Below the pieces are notes generated by a model. The model had not been told where the DNA came from, did no database searches, and saw only the letters and a list, made by a program, of their open reading frames with translations. The translations under genes and the position numbers were made by a program. This document shows positions 1 to 8,788 of a DNA stretch of 64,000 nt, one piece after another. The stretch lies in the NCBI GenBank assembly GCA_016190375.1, contig JACPQR010000176.1:1-64000 (forward strand), written 5' to 3'. How positions within the stretch are numbered: position 1 is the stretch's first letter; every line of letters begins with the position of its first letter. The stretch is from Deltaproteobacteria bacterium (GTDB taxonomy: Bacteria > Myxococcota_A > Polyangia > JACPQR01).

Positions 1-150
1 GGACGCACGCGCTGCTCATCCGGGTCCGGAATTGCCCGTCGCCGGCTGCCTGTCGCCTGTCGCCTGTTCAATCCCTGCCCGTCCGGATCCCGGCTTGGCA
101 AGAAACCGGATGGGCATGATCCGAGCCACGCCGGCCGCGCGGCCACGCTC

Positions 151-1578
151 TCAACCCTTCACGACGCCGAGCGGCCGCAGGCGCGCGACCTTGCCAGCCA
201 GCCCGACCCGGTGGACGACATCGACCACGCGCTCGACGTCCTTGTAGGCCTTCGGCGCTTCCTCGGCGAGCTCGGAGTTCGACGGGCAGCGCACGACGAT
301 TCCGCGCTCCTCGAGCTCCTTGCGCAGGAGGTGGCCGGCCACCTGGCGCTTTGCGGCGGACCTGGAGAGCGAGCGGCCCGCGCCGTGGCAACAGCTCGAG
401 AGCGCGAGATCTCGCGACGCATCGGTCCCGGCGAGCACGAACGACGCCGTGCCCATGCTCCCCGGAATGAACACGGGCTGTCCGACCCCGCGGTGCTCCG
501 CCGGGATCTCTCCGCTCGAGGGGCCGAACGCACGCGTCGCTCCCTTGCGGTGCACGCACAGCTTCCGGCCGGAGATCTCCTCGACCTTTGCCGTGTTGTG
601 GGCGACGTCGTACAGGACCCTCAGCTCGGCCTTCGGGAAGAACCGGGCGAAGACGTCGCGAACGCGATGGGCGATCGTCTGCCGGTTGCACCAGCCGAAG
701 TTGGCGGCGGCGCACATCGCGGCGAAGTACGCCTGCCCTTCGGGCGACGAGAAGGGAGCGCCGGCGAGCTGTCGGTCGGGCAGGGCGAGCCCGAACCGCG
801 ACTGAGCCTGGTCCATGATGCGAACGTGATCGGAGCAAACCTGATGCCCGAGGCCTCGCGAGCCCGTGTGGATGAGCACGACGATCCGGTTCGCCTCCAG
901 ACCGAACGCCTTCGCGGCCTTCGCGTCGAACACCTCGTCCACGACCTCGACCTCGAGGAAGTGGTTGCCGCTGCCGAGCGAGCCTAGCTGGTCCTGCCCG
1001 CGGGCCTTCGCGCGCTCCGAGACGTGCTTCGCGCTCGCTCCCTCGAGACAGCCTCCCGACTCGATGGACTCGAGGTCGGCCTCGGTGCCTATCCGGTGCT
1101 TGCGCGCGAGGTACGGCACGCCCTCCTCGAGGACGTGGTCCATCTCGCTCGACGACAGCACCCAGCGCCCGCCGCGGCCGAAGCCCGTCGGGATGCTGCG
1201 GCTCATATCGTGAACGAGCTCCGTCAGCTTCGGCGCGACCTCTTCGCGTGTCAGCTCCGAGACGAGGAGCCGGACGCCGCAGTTGATGTCGAACCCGATC
1301 CCGCCGGGCGAGATCACCCCGTCGGGCAGCTCCGTGCCCGCCACACCGCCCACCGGGAACCCGTATCCCTCGTGCATGTCCGGCATGCCGAACGCGGCCT
1401 CGACGATGCCCGGCAGCGTCGCGACGTTGGCGAGCTGCTCGAGGCTGCGATCGCGGCTGATCTGCGTGATGAGATCCGCGTCCGCGAAGATCCTGGCCGG
1501 CACGCGCATGTCGGCGCGCTCGGAGCGCGGAATCTCGTATACGAGGTCGCCCGCCCGTTGAACTCTCGGAAGCGTCAT
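151..1578 (-). CDS. rtcB: RtcB-family RNA-splicing ligase
   Basis: Joins RNA ends carrying 2',3'-cyclic phosphate or 3'-phosphate to 5'-OH ends, using GTP and Mn2+, in RNA repair or tRNA splicing. The 475-residue protein has the RtcB hallmarks: GGIGFDINCGVRLL (metal-binding Asp and Cys), GSGNHF, HTGSRGLGHQ, YDVAHN, HRKGATRA and the guanylylated-His motif CHGAGR. Length is normal for the family. The ATG lies 4 bp after the stop of the archease gene, so the two are surely co-transcribed; archease promotes RtcB turnover. The reading is complete and nothing in the active site is missing. Confidence 0.97.
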   Translation of the reverse strand: MTLPRVQRAGDLVYEIPRSERADMRVPARIFADADLITQISRDRSLEQLANVATLPGIVEAAFGMPDMHEGYGFPVGGVAGTELPDGVISPGGIGFDINCGVRLLVSELTREEVAPKLTELVHDMSRSIPTGFGRGGRWVLSSSEMDHVLEEGVPYLARKHRIGTEADLESIESGGCLEGASAKHVSERAKARGQDQLGSLGSGNHFLEVEVVDEVFDAKAAKAFGLEANRIVVLIHTGSRGLGHQVCSDHVRIMDQAQSRFGLALPDRQLAGAPFSSPEGQAYFAAMCAAANFGWCNRQTIAHRVRDVFARFFPKAELRVLYDVAHNTAKVEEISGRKLCVHRKGATRAFGPSSGEIPAEHRGVGQPVFIPGSMGTASFVLAGTDASRDLALSSCCHGAGRSLSRSAAKRQVAGHLLRKELEERGIVVRCPSNSELAEEAPKAYKDVERVVDVVHRVGLAGKVARLRPLGVVKG

Positions 1579-1582
1579 GTCC

Positions 1583-1993
1583 TCACACGTCGAGCACCAC
1601 GGTGGCGGTCAGCCCCGTGGGTCCCTCCTCGATTCGCAGCGCGTGGAACGTCGCCGCCTTCACCTGGCTCCTCGACTCGCGGACCTCGGATCCGCGAATG
1701 GTCGCCCTGAGCGCCCGGTCCGTGATCTCATCCACGGTGAGGTCGGGAAACAGCTCCCCGGTCCTTTCGGACCTGAAGACCAGCTCGTTCAGCCACTCGA
1801 CCAGGAGCGCTTCCCGGTCGCTCGCTTGCACCGCGATCCTCTGAGGCTCCATTCGCGACGGAGCGCCGGGCTGCCCCATCACCTCCGCCAGCGCACGGCC
1901 CGCCTCGGCGAAGAGCTCGGCCATCGTCCCCGCCTCGACCCGGAGCTTCACCTCACCCGTGTGCTCCTCCAGCGTATGAGTAGCGCGACGCAC
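1583..1993 (-). CDS. Archease, RtcB activator
   Basis: Small acidic protein that speeds RtcB guanylylation. 136 residues with the archease pattern: EEHTGEVKLRV near the N-terminus (the family's DHTAD region), VEWLNELVF in the middle and VKAATFHAL near the end, which matches the conserved Lys-Ala-x-Thr-Tyr/Phe-His segment. I start at the GTG at 1993 because it places the HTGE motif about 11 residues in, as in relatives; the open frame runs much further upstream but that part antisenses the hydrolase gene. It is the first gene of the archease-rtcB operon and is divergent from the hydrolase at 2108. Confidence 0.9.
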   Translation of the reverse strand: MRRATHTLEEHTGEVKLRVEAGTMAELFAEAGRALAEVMGQPGAPSRMEPQRIAVQASDREALLVEWLNELVFRSERTGELFPDLTVDEITDRALRATIRGSEVRESRSQVKAATFHALRIEEGPTGLTATVVLDV

Positions 1994-2107
1994 GAGGCCA
2001 ATGTGATCCGTGCTCGTGACATCGCAAGACCCTCGTCGGGGCCGGAACTTTCTCGTCCGCGTAGATCGGCACCGCGACCCGGCACGGCTCGTGCACGTCG
2101 TTCTTCC

Positions 2108-2749
2108 ATGATTGGCCGGCCGGTTCGGGTTCGTGTCGATGGGGTGGCCCTCGAGGGCGATCTGTCGATCCCGGATCGCGCCAGGGGCGTGGTGCTCTTC
2201 GCTCACGGAAGTGGATCGAGCCGCCTGAGCCCGCGCAACCGCTACGTGGCGGGGCTCCTCGGCGACGCCGGCTTCGCGACGCTCCTCATCGACCTGCTCA
2301 CCGAGGCGGAAGAGGAAACCGACGCGCACACGGGAAGGCTGAGGTTCGACGTGACGCTCCTCGCGAACCGGCTCATCCGTGCCGCCGACTGGCTGGCGCG
2401 CGAGCCCGACACCGCGAGCCTGCCGCTCGGGCTGTTCGGAGCGAGCACCGGCGCGGCGGCCGCGCTGGTCGCCGCCGCCCGGCAGCCGCTGCGGGTCCGC
2501 GCGGTCGTCTCGCGCGGAGGTCGTCCCGACCTGGCGGGCCCATCGCTCGACAAGGTGAGAGCCGCGACGCTCCTCATCGTCGGCGGCCGGGACGACGTCG
2601 TCCTCGAGCTCAACCGCCACGCCCTCGATGCCATCCGCTCCGACAAGAGGATCGAGGTCGTTCAGGGCGCGACCCACCTCTTCCCGGAGCCGGGCGCGCT
2701 CGAGGAGGTCGCCCGCCTGGCGACCGCCTGGTTCCAGCGCCACCTCTGA
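2108..2749 (+). CDS. Alpha/beta hydrolase, dienelactone-hydrolase-like
   Basis: 213 residues with the layout of a small cytoplasmic alpha/beta hydrolase. There is an FAHGSGSSR oxyanion-hole segment near residue 35, a nucleophile-elbow-like GLFGASTGAAAA in which Ser is the likely nucleophile, VGGRDD carrying the acid, and GATHLF carrying the catalytic His. Family relatives are called phosphoribosyl transferase-associated or dienelactone hydrolase-like proteins; the substrate cannot be read from sequence. The ATG at 2108 gives an N-terminus of ordinary length; upstream sequence in the same frame overlaps archease and is rejected. Confidence 0.85.
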   Translation: MIGRPVRVRVDGVALEGDLSIPDRARGVVLFAHGSGSSRLSPRNRYVAGLLGDAGFATLLIDLLTEAEEETDAHTGRLRFDVTLLANRLIRAADWLAREPDTASLPLGLFGASTGAAAALVAAARQPLRVRAVVSRGGRPDLAGPSLDKVRAATLLIVGGRDDVVLELNRHALDAIRSDKRIEVVQGATHLFPEPGALEEVARLATAWFQRHL

Positions 2750-2790
2750 TCGCGCCGCCGCTGGCGCGCGCCTCGGCGGGCGGGGGTGGC

Positions 2791-2880
2791 CCCGCGGCCG
2801 CCACGCCGGCCGCGGGACCCGCATGCCATGGCACGCCGGACCTCGGGGCCGCCTGCGGCGGCCCCGAGGTCCCCCGAGCC
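2791..2880. repeat. Composite double-hairpin repeat, copy 1
   Basis: Two palindromes in tandem. Hairpin one has arms 2791-2800 and 2807-2816 (10 bp). Hairpin two has perfect 16-bp arms 2838-2853 and 2857-2872 around TGC. The spacer contains GGGACCCGCATGCCATGGC (2814-2832). The same 19-mer, flanked by two similar hairpins, recurs at 63930-63948. It follows the hydrolase gene and could act as a terminator, but the repeated spacer marks it as a dispersed element. The rest of 2750-3086 holds only the leader of the next gene. Confidence 0.8.
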
Positions 2881-3086
2881 CGGATGTGGGCAACCTGTGA
2901 TTGCAGCGGGGACGACGCGTGGCCAGGCGGGACGAGGGCGATTTTTCTGACCGGTCCAGCGCGGCGACGACGAACGGAAAAGGCGCGCCCCCTCGGCCCC
3001 GCCACGCGGATGTGGGCTCCTTTTCGGTTGAATCCCACAGGCGACACGTGGCTTGAGATGCTGGACGAAAGGGAGGGATCGGATCC

Positions 3087-3680
3087 ATGTCACCACGTGC
3101 TTCCTCTCCACTCGGGCCCGTGCTGGACGAGGGCGACCTGGCCCGCATCGTGACCAGGTGCGGACGAAAGCTGCTCGGACGCAATGCCCCGCCGCTCCTG
3201 ACGCTCGACGAGTACCTCTGGGTCGCCTGCTCGCTCGATCGCGCCCTGGAGTCTCGTGGCCTGGCGGGCGCCGAGCCGACCGAGCTGTCGCCGGTCGAGC
3301 GGGCGGGTCTCGCGGATGCCCTTGCCAGGGCGCTGCACGAGGCGCTCGATGACGACTTCGTCCGCAGGGTAGCCGACCGGCTGCTGGCCGGGGCACTCGA
3401 CGACGCCCTCGGCGCGCGCGAGCGGAGGATACTCGCGGAGCTCTCGGTCGCGTTCTCCGCGGAGCCGGTGCGGATAGTGCTGCAGGCGCTGACCGGCGGC
3501 CCCGGACCGCTTCTCTGTCGCGATCGAGCCGAATGGGCCCGAGCCCGCGCGCTCCTGGACCTGCCCGCCTGGCGAAACGAGGATCTCGCCGACTACGAAC
3601 GGTACCTCGAAGCTCGAGGTGACGAGAGCGCCGCGGCGAGGGTGCGTCTGACGCGCGAACGACTCGCGTCATTGCAGTAG
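3087..3680 (+). CDS. Hypothetical helical protein
   Basis: 197 residues, predicted soluble and mostly helical, rich in Ala, Leu, Arg and Glu; no signal peptide, membrane segment or recognised motif. The ATG is preceded by a purine run (AAAGGGAGGG) that can serve as a ribosome-binding site. Codon use fits the neighbours (third-position GC high), and the frame is closed by TAG. The gene stands alone between the repeat at 2.8 kb and small unknown genes. I do not recognise the family. Confidence 0.7.
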   Translation: MSPRASSPLGPVLDEGDLARIVTRCGRKLLGRNAPPLLTLDEYLWVACSLDRALESRGLAGAEPTELSPVERAGLADALARALHEALDDDFVRRVADRLLAGALDDALGARERRILAELSVAFSAEPVRIVLQALTGGPGPLLCRDRAEWARARALLDLPAWRNEDLADYERYLEARGDESAAARVRLTRERLASLQ

Positions 3681-3865
3681 GGAGAGCTCGACATCCGCGC
3701 GCTCGCGTGCGTGGCCAGGATGTCACGCGTGCGCTCCTTGCCGCGCCACGGTGTCCAGGTGCCCGCGGCCCATCGCGAAAACGGTCAGTCGATCGCGCAC
3801 GGGTCGATGGCACGGCGGTTGCTGCGTCCCCGTGCATGTCCGCTTCGATCGCGACGGAGGACACG

Positions 3866-4093
3866 ATGCGCGTGTCGGCGCCCTCGCACGACGACGTGAC
3901 GCACAGCCGCCCCGTCGTGCGCTGCTCGCCGTCGCGAATCATCCGCTCTTCGCTCGACCTCCGTCTATCGCTCGCTCGCGCGTTCATCCGCGCCCACCGC
4001 GCCGGCCGCGACACCGAGACGCTCGCCCGCCTCGACGAAGCATACCTCGCGACCCGCCAGCCTCTCGCCGACGACGAATCCTACGAGGAGTAA
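3866..4093 (+). CDS. Small hypothetical protein
   Basis: 75 residues, basic N-terminal half and acidic end (DDESYEE). The ATG is chosen because GGAGG lies 6 nt upstream; a longer in-frame reading exists but has no ribosome-binding site and an unlikely composition. It lies 13 bp before the next small gene. The segment before it (3681-3865) shows nothing recognisable. No family is recognised, and a non-coding reading cannot be excluded. Confidence 0.5.
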   Translation: MRVSAPSHDDVTHSRPVVRCSPSRIIRSSLDLRLSLARAFIRAHRAGRDTETLARLDEAYLATRQPLADDESYEE

Positions 4094-4106
4094 GGGCACA
4101 CGAGAC

Positions 4107-4478
4107 GTGGCATACTCGCGTCCCGTGCCAGCCGGGACCCTTCCCTGGATCGTTGGCCTCGTCCACCTCCTGGCGAACGTCGTGTCCGTTCTCGCCTTCG
4201 TCGGGGGCCGTCGATCCGATCGGCCTCGCCGGTACGCCGCTCGGAGCGCCATCGCGGCGGTCGCGGTGATCGTCACGATCGTCGTCGGGTACCTCTCGGC
4301 GATGTCGCGCGCGTTCTCCGACGTCGCGGGCGTCGATCCGTCACGAAAGGCCGCCGCCCTGGCGCAGGGGATCTCGGAGGCGATGAACCTGGCTGCCTGC
4401 GGAGCTGCCATGTTCCTTCTGCCCCTGGCCGCGACCGTGTACCTCCTCGTGGCTCCGCCCCGTCCCCCGTCTGCCTGA
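4107..4478 (+). CDS. Small membrane protein, MotA/TolQ/ExbB-like
   Basis: 123 residues with three hydrophobic segments (about 14-32, 46-66 and 90-115). The central stretch AALAQGISEAMNLAA resembles the conserved segment of TolQ/ExbB/MotA proton-channel proteins (usually LAxGIxEALxxTAxGL). It is shorter than true ExbB and has no neighbouring ExbD, so it is probably a miniature or degenerate family member. It is an integral inner-membrane protein by inference. Confidence 0.6.
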   Translation: MAYSRPVPAGTLPWIVGLVHLLANVVSVLAFVGGRRSDRPRRYAARSAIAAVAVIVTIVVGYLSAMSRAFSDVAGVDPSRKAAALAQGISEAMNLAACGAAMFLLPLAATVYLLVAPPRPPSA

Positions 4479-4529
4479 GTGCGTTCCTCGGCGCCCACGG
4501 AACGGGGATGAGATAGCCTCCACGGCCGT

Positions 4530-7500
4530 ATGGCCACGCGAGCTCCGACCCTGAAGGACCTCTTCCCCGACCCCAACCTCGCGCTCACGGTGCTCGAGGC
4601 GATGAGAGCCCTCGGCGTCGCCCCCGAGCCGCCGAAGATTCCGGAAGACGCGTCCAGGCTCGATCTCCGGGTGCGTCGCAAGCTCCTCGCGACGCGGCTC
4701 CCGCCAGACGTCGCCGCACGGATCGAGAAGCTCGAGTGGGACGGCGGCAACTCCGTTCACCACGACGTCTGGCCGCGCTGGGACGGCGAGGACGGGACAT
4801 TCGACGTGACGTCTCTCGAGGGGATCGGCGCGCTCACCGGGCTGCGCAGCCTCACTTTCAGGGGCGGCTGGCGGGTCGACGACTGCGCGCCCCTCGCGGC
4901 GCTCTCGAAGCTCGAACGGTTCTCCTTGCTGGGTGGCGCCCTCGACGTGGAAGCGCTGCTTGGCCTGCCGGCGCTCCAGCACTTCCTCCTCGACGCAGTC
5001 CAGGACGCCAAGAGCCCCGAGAACCAGCAGGCGATCGCCGCGCTCACCGCACGCGGGGTGACGGTCGAGGTACGCGGCGGCGGCGACCGGCGCAAGCGCC
5101 CGCGCGTCCGTGGCTCGCGCCCGCTCGTCGAGGCCGTCCGCCGGGGGAACGCCGCGACCGTCGAGAAGCTCCTCGCCGCGGGCGCGGATCCCGGATCGAC
5201 CGACGAGGAGTCGACCGCGCTCAGTCACGCCTGCTTCGACGGCCGGATCGCGATCATCGATGCGTTGCTCGACGCCGGCGCCGATCCGAACACCGCGGAC
5301 CCGCGCGGGTACCTCCCTCTCGCCGTCGCCGCCTCGAAGAACCGCGACGAGATCGTCCGACGCCTCGTCGATCGGGGCGCGGGCCTCGAAGGTCGCTCCA
5401 GGGCGAAGGGTACGGCGCTGCACGCCGCGGCGGCCCAGGGCGCCGACCGGGCCGTTGCCGCGCTCGTCGATCGCGGCGCCAGCCTGGAGGCGCTGGACGA
5501 GTTCGGCGCGCCGCCCCTGCACTACGCCGCCATGCACGGCCACAAGGCGGTGGTCCTGCACATGCTGGAGAAGGGCGCCTCGCTTCAGGCGGTCGACGCT
5601 CGCGGGCGGACCGCGCTCCACCATACGCTCCGCACGATGCTCAGGGACCGCGTCGACCACTGGCGCTCCGAGGGTCGAATCGAGGAGCAGCCGGTCGCGT
5701 ACGAGATTCGCAACGGCAAGATGCGCTTCTATCGCGAGGGCCGGGAGGCATGGCTCTCGGCGGCCGGCGAGAAGCTCGTCTCGCGGCGCTTCATGCGCAA
5801 GCACCTCCGCTACCTCGAGCTCCGTGCGACCGCGCTCGCGCTGATCAAGGCGGGCAGCGACCTCCGGCTGGCCGACGAGGAAGTAGAGATGCCCGCGCAC
5901 CTCGCCGCCGGGCTCGGCGAGGGAGCGCTCTTCGACGAGATGCGCCGCCGGGGAGCGCCGCTCGAGGCCCGGACGAAGTCCGGCAAGACCGTCTTGCACG
6001 AGGCCGTGGAGAGCGGCCGCCCCGACTTCTTCGATCGGGCGGAGCGGCTCGAGGGTCTCGACCCGTCCGTGGCCGACGACAGCGGGCTGACGCCGCTGCA
6101 CCGCGCCGCGAGCGACGGCACCCGCGAGATCGTCGAGGCGCTGCTCCGTCTCGGCCCGACCGAGGAGCTGCGAGAGGCAGTCGCCGCGATCGCCCGCGCG
6201 CACGACCACGCGGATCTCGCCGAGCGCCTCGCTCCGCCGCCGCCGCCGGATCCACGCCGCAGGAATGCGCCCGACGAGCTAGCCGGTGCGCTCGAGCGCG
6301 GTGAGATCTACCTGCCCGCGCTGCCCAACGAGAGCCGGCACCGCGAGGGCTTCGAGCCCCTGGTGTGCGTCGTCGACGGGACGTGGATCGACGCCTGGTT
6401 CGATCCCGCGACCGGAGCTCTCGGCCCGGAGCGCGGCGTCCGGCCGGCCGCCGAGCTGCGAGAGGTCCTTCGCGGGCGCGCTTTCGGCGACGGAAGCTGC
6501 CTGGTCGAGACCCGCCCGATGGCGTCCTTGCCTCCGGCGGTGCGCGATGCGCTCGCGGCCCTGGTCTCGAGCGGCCGCGACGCGCAGGCCGCGCTCCAGA
6601 CCGGCACCCACTGGGTTCGCCACGCCAGATACCCGCTCGCCTTCCGGCGCGACCCGGAGCACGGGTGGCAATCGATCAAGCCCGAGGATCCGGCCTCCGC
6701 CACCGGCGCGCTCATCGCGATCGTCGAGCCGGTCGCGAGCGAGGTGGTGGCGAAGGTCGTGACGGACCCCGAGTACCGGATCGAGCCCGTGCCGCCCGCC
6801 GTGCTCGACCGGCTGCGCTCCATCCACGAGCGGTTCGCCCAGCTACGCCGCGACTTCATGGACGGCCGGATCGGTCTGGTCAGGCCCCAGTACGCGGCGC
6901 GGCGCCTGCTCATGGTCCGGCTCGGCCGCGTCACGCTCAACGCGGAGCTGGACGGCGACCGGCTCGAGACGGGAACCCGCTGCCTCGAGCCCGTCGTGCT
7001 CCGCGAGCTCTGGGCCACCGCCTCGGGCGCCGGTCTCGCGGTCCAGTCGATCGAGGGCGGGCTCGTGCAGTCGCTCAGGCTCATCGCGGCCGCCGCGAAG
7101 CCCGAGCCGGCGACGCTCGTTGCCGAGGCCAGGAGCGGCGCGCTCGAGATCTCGCTCGACGTGCCCGGCGTGTTCACGTGGGTGCGCGTTCACGGCGATG
7201 GTGCCCGGACGCTGAAGGACGGCGAGCCGATCGCCGAGGATCAGCTCATCGATCTGCTGACCCGAGGCGAGCCGGCGAAGCTGAGGGTCGAGCAGCCCAA
7301 GCAGGCTCCCACCGGTCCCGATCCGAGCGCCGCCGACGTCGCGCTCGCCGCTCGAGCCGCCGGGCTCAGCCCCGCGGCGCTCGCGGGCGCGGTCTCGCAA
7401 CAGCCGCCCCCGCGCCAGTGGCGCTGGCCGGCCGAGGGTGGGCTGACCCACGAGGTATCGCTCTGGGGCTACACGGTCATCTGGTTCACGGACGGACCGC

Positions 7501-7652
7501 TCCCCGTGGGCGCACGCCGCGAGCGGCCGCAGCCGATCGTCGATTTCCTCCGCGACGGCCACACGACGGGCCCCCGCCCGCCCGACGCGGTCCTGACGGA
7601 GCTTCGCATCGCCGTCCGGAAGATCGTCCTGACCGCGCTCGCGAATCCGTGA
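4530..7652 (+). CDS. Large LRR/ankyrin-repeat protein
   Basis: 1040 residues. The N-terminal 190 residues include leucine-rich-repeat-like turns (LTGLRSLTFRGG, LAALSKLERFSLLGG, LPALQHFLL). Residues about 193-370 carry ankyrin repeats with consensus pieces such as GRIAIIDALLDAGADPNT, GTALHAAAAQGAD and APPLHYAAMHGHKAV; more ankyrin-like units follow near 470-560. The remaining 450 residues are not recognised. Such proteins normally mediate protein-protein contacts. No signal peptide is seen. The last 12 codons and stop lie inside a 42-bp sequence repeated at 9909-9950, the left boundary of an inserted segment. Confidence 0.9.
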   Translation: MATRAPTLKDLFPDPNLALTVLEAMRALGVAPEPPKIPEDASRLDLRVRRKLLATRLPPDVAARIEKLEWDGGNSVHHDVWPRWDGEDGTFDVTSLEGIGALTGLRSLTFRGGWRVDDCAPLAALSKLERFSLLGGALDVEALLGLPALQHFLLDAVQDAKSPENQQAIAALTARGVTVEVRGGGDRRKRPRVRGSRPLVEAVRRGNAATVEKLLAAGADPGSTDEESTALSHACFDGRIAIIDALLDAGADPNTADPRGYLPLAVAASKNRDEIVRRLVDRGAGLEGRSRAKGTALHAAAAQGADRAVAALVDRGASLEALDEFGAPPLHYAAMHGHKAVVLHMLEKGASLQAVDARGRTALHHTLRTMLRDRVDHWRSEGRIEEQPVAYEIRNGKMRFYREGREAWLSAAGEKLVSRRFMRKHLRYLELRATALALIKAGSDLRLADEEVEMPAHLAAGLGEGALFDEMRRRGAPLEARTKSGKTVLHEAVESGRPDFFDRAERLEGLDPSVADDSGLTPLHRAASDGTREIVEALLRLGPTEELREAVAAIARAHDHADLAERLAPPPPPDPRRRNAPDELAGALERGEIYLPALPNESRHREGFEPLVCVVDGTWIDAWFDPATGALGPERGVRPAAELREVLRGRAFGDGSCLVETRPMASLPPAVRDALAALVSSGRDAQAALQTGTHWVRHARYPLAFRRDPEHGWQSIKPEDPASATGALIAIVEPVASEVVAKVVTDPEYRIEPVPPAVLDRLRSIHERFAQLRRDFMDGRIGLVRPQYAARRLLMVRLGRVTLNAELDGDRLETGTRCLEPVVLRELWATASGAGLAVQSIEGGLVQSLRLIAAAAKPEPATLVAEARSGALEISLDVPGVFTWVRVHGDGARTLKDGEPIAEDQLIDLLTRGEPAKLRVEQPKQAPTGPDPSAADVALAARAAGLSPAALAGAVSQQPPPRQWRWPAEGGLTHEVSLWGYTVIWFTDGPLPVGARRERPQPIVDFLRDGHTTGPRPPDAVLTELRIAVRKIVLTALANP

Positions 7653-7658
7653 CGCCGG
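7617..7658 (+). repeat. 42-bp direct repeat, left copy
   Basis: Matches 9909-9950 at 41 of 42 positions (the difference is T at 7630 versus A at 9922). It spans the last codons (RKIVLTALANP) and stop of the ankyrin gene plus six bases beyond. Direct repeats that preserve the 3' end of a gene are what site-specific integration leaves behind, so this is a candidate attachment site. No integrase lies between the copies. Confidence 0.8.
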
Positions 7659-7687
7659 CATTCTTCGCCGTGCGAAAAGGCCGCGAA

Positions 7688-7912
7688 TCAAGCGCCGATC
7701 TCGGCCTCGACCACCAGGAGGGCGAACGAGGGACGCTCCCCGACCGGTCTGCCCGCATCGTCCTGGCATCCCCCGGGGCCGCCGTCGCGCGTGCATTCCA
7801 TCGTCCACGGCGGCAGGGCCCACGCGAACGACAGCCCGAGCGAGAGGTCGCTCGAGACCATCCAGTGACCACGGACGCGCGGAAGGAAGACCGGCCCCGC
7901 GGTCGCGTTCGC
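7688..7912 (-). pseudogene. C-terminal fragment of an exported or barrel protein
   Basis: The region 7653-8077 has no convincing complete gene. On the minus strand about 70 residues (FLPRVRGHWMVSSDLSLGLS to SFALLVVEAEIGA) alternate polar and hydrophobic residues and end like a beta-barrel or secreted protein. Upstream the frame becomes compositionally unlike protein. I read it as the leftover 3' end of a gene cut by the insertion; the 5' limit given is approximate. Confidence 0.35.
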
Positions 7913-8077
7913 CTCGCCGTTCGCCTCGCCGCGTGCCCGTGCACGTGCCTCGCTTGCAGTACGGCTGCGCGAGCCGCAGGCTGGCGACGAAATCATGTCC
8001 GCTTGTCTCACCTACGCGCCGAATCCTGTGCGACTCGCCATCGGCTTGGCACTCGCCCACGTGCTAACCTCACCATT

Positions 8078-8788
8078 GTGTTCGCTGCCGCCCTCGTCGT
8101 TCCCCGACTTCCCCACGAAGGGGAGGGGCACCCTCTTCTTCCCGAGCAGGTGCGCGAAGCCGCCTCCCGACTCGACGAGGTGGTCCAGGAATACCGCCGC
8201 ACTAGGCCGGCAGAGGGTTCGGACGACGAGCAGCGCCTCCTGCTTGACCTCGCCCGAACCAGCGTGGCGATCATGGAGGCTCTCGGGACCGGCTTCTTCG
8301 CGTTCGCCCGCGAGCAGCTCGATCCTGCTCTGTGGTCGGCTTGGAAGCACGAGATGGAGGGCGTCGACGAGGTCAAGAAGTTCGCGGTTCATCAGCTCGG
8401 CCGCGCACTGGAGTCCTTCGGCGTCATCCTCGAAGCCGTGGCACGCGATCTGGAAGGGCTGCCGCCAGAGGTCGCGGAGCGTCTCACGAGCGTCAACAGC
8501 GCCCTCCTCCTCCGCGCCGATGCGCCACTCGACGCCGACACCCGGCAGTTCCTTCGATGGGAAGCGGATCTTGCCGCGGCGGTCGCATCGGTGGACGCTG
8601 ACGCGCAGGAGCTGGCTCACTGGGCCACGCGCGCGTCCCGGGGCGCAAGGTTCGTCCAAGCGCAGCTTGCGGGCCTTCTCCCCCGCCGCGAGCGCGGTGA
8701 TCGGCTCCTTCGGGAAGCTCAACGGTCCTGGGACGACTGGGACGACGAGGAGATCCGCGAGGAGCTGCGGCCGTGGGACGGCGACTGA
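8078..8788 (+). CDS. Helical protein paired with DUF3368 gene
   Basis: About 236 residues from the GTG at 8078; the start is uncertain (GTG codons further in are possible). The protein is acidic, highly helical and soluble, with no known motif; the end (SWDDWDDEEIREELRPWDGD) is strikingly acidic. It overlaps the DUF3368 gene by 16 bp, so the two are translationally coupled. DUF3368 genes are normally preceded by a short UPF0175-type antitoxin; this partner is three times longer and unlike that family. By position it is a candidate atypical antitoxin or accessory subunit. Confidence 0.6.
   Translation: MFAAALVVPRLPHEGEGHPLLPEQVREAASRLDEVVQEYRRTRPAEGSDDEQRLLLDLARTSVAIMEALGTGFFAFAREQLDPALWSAWKHEMEGVDEVKKFAVHQLGRALESFGVILEAVARDLEGLPPEVAERLTSVNSALLLRADAPLDADTRQFLRWEADLAAAVASVDADAQELAHWATRASRGARFVQAQLAGLLPRRERGDRLLREAQRSWDDWDDEEIREELRPWDGD

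Noticed and set aside
1..150. A gene upstream of rtcB's stop
   Set aside because: Only shadows of rtcB and short CTGTCGC repeats are visible; no start, motif or stop pattern supports a gene.
2662..4014. Long minus-strand open frame across the hydrolase tail and 3087 gene
   Set aside because: It crosses a palindromic repeat and an intergenic gap, is extremely Arg-rich and lacks domain motifs.
4341..6209. A 622-codon open frame antisense to the ankyrin gene
   Set aside because: High-GC DNA opens the opposite frame; it has no start signal, its residue make-up is Arg/Gly/Ala/Glu-biased, and the sense frame has clear ankyrin motifs.
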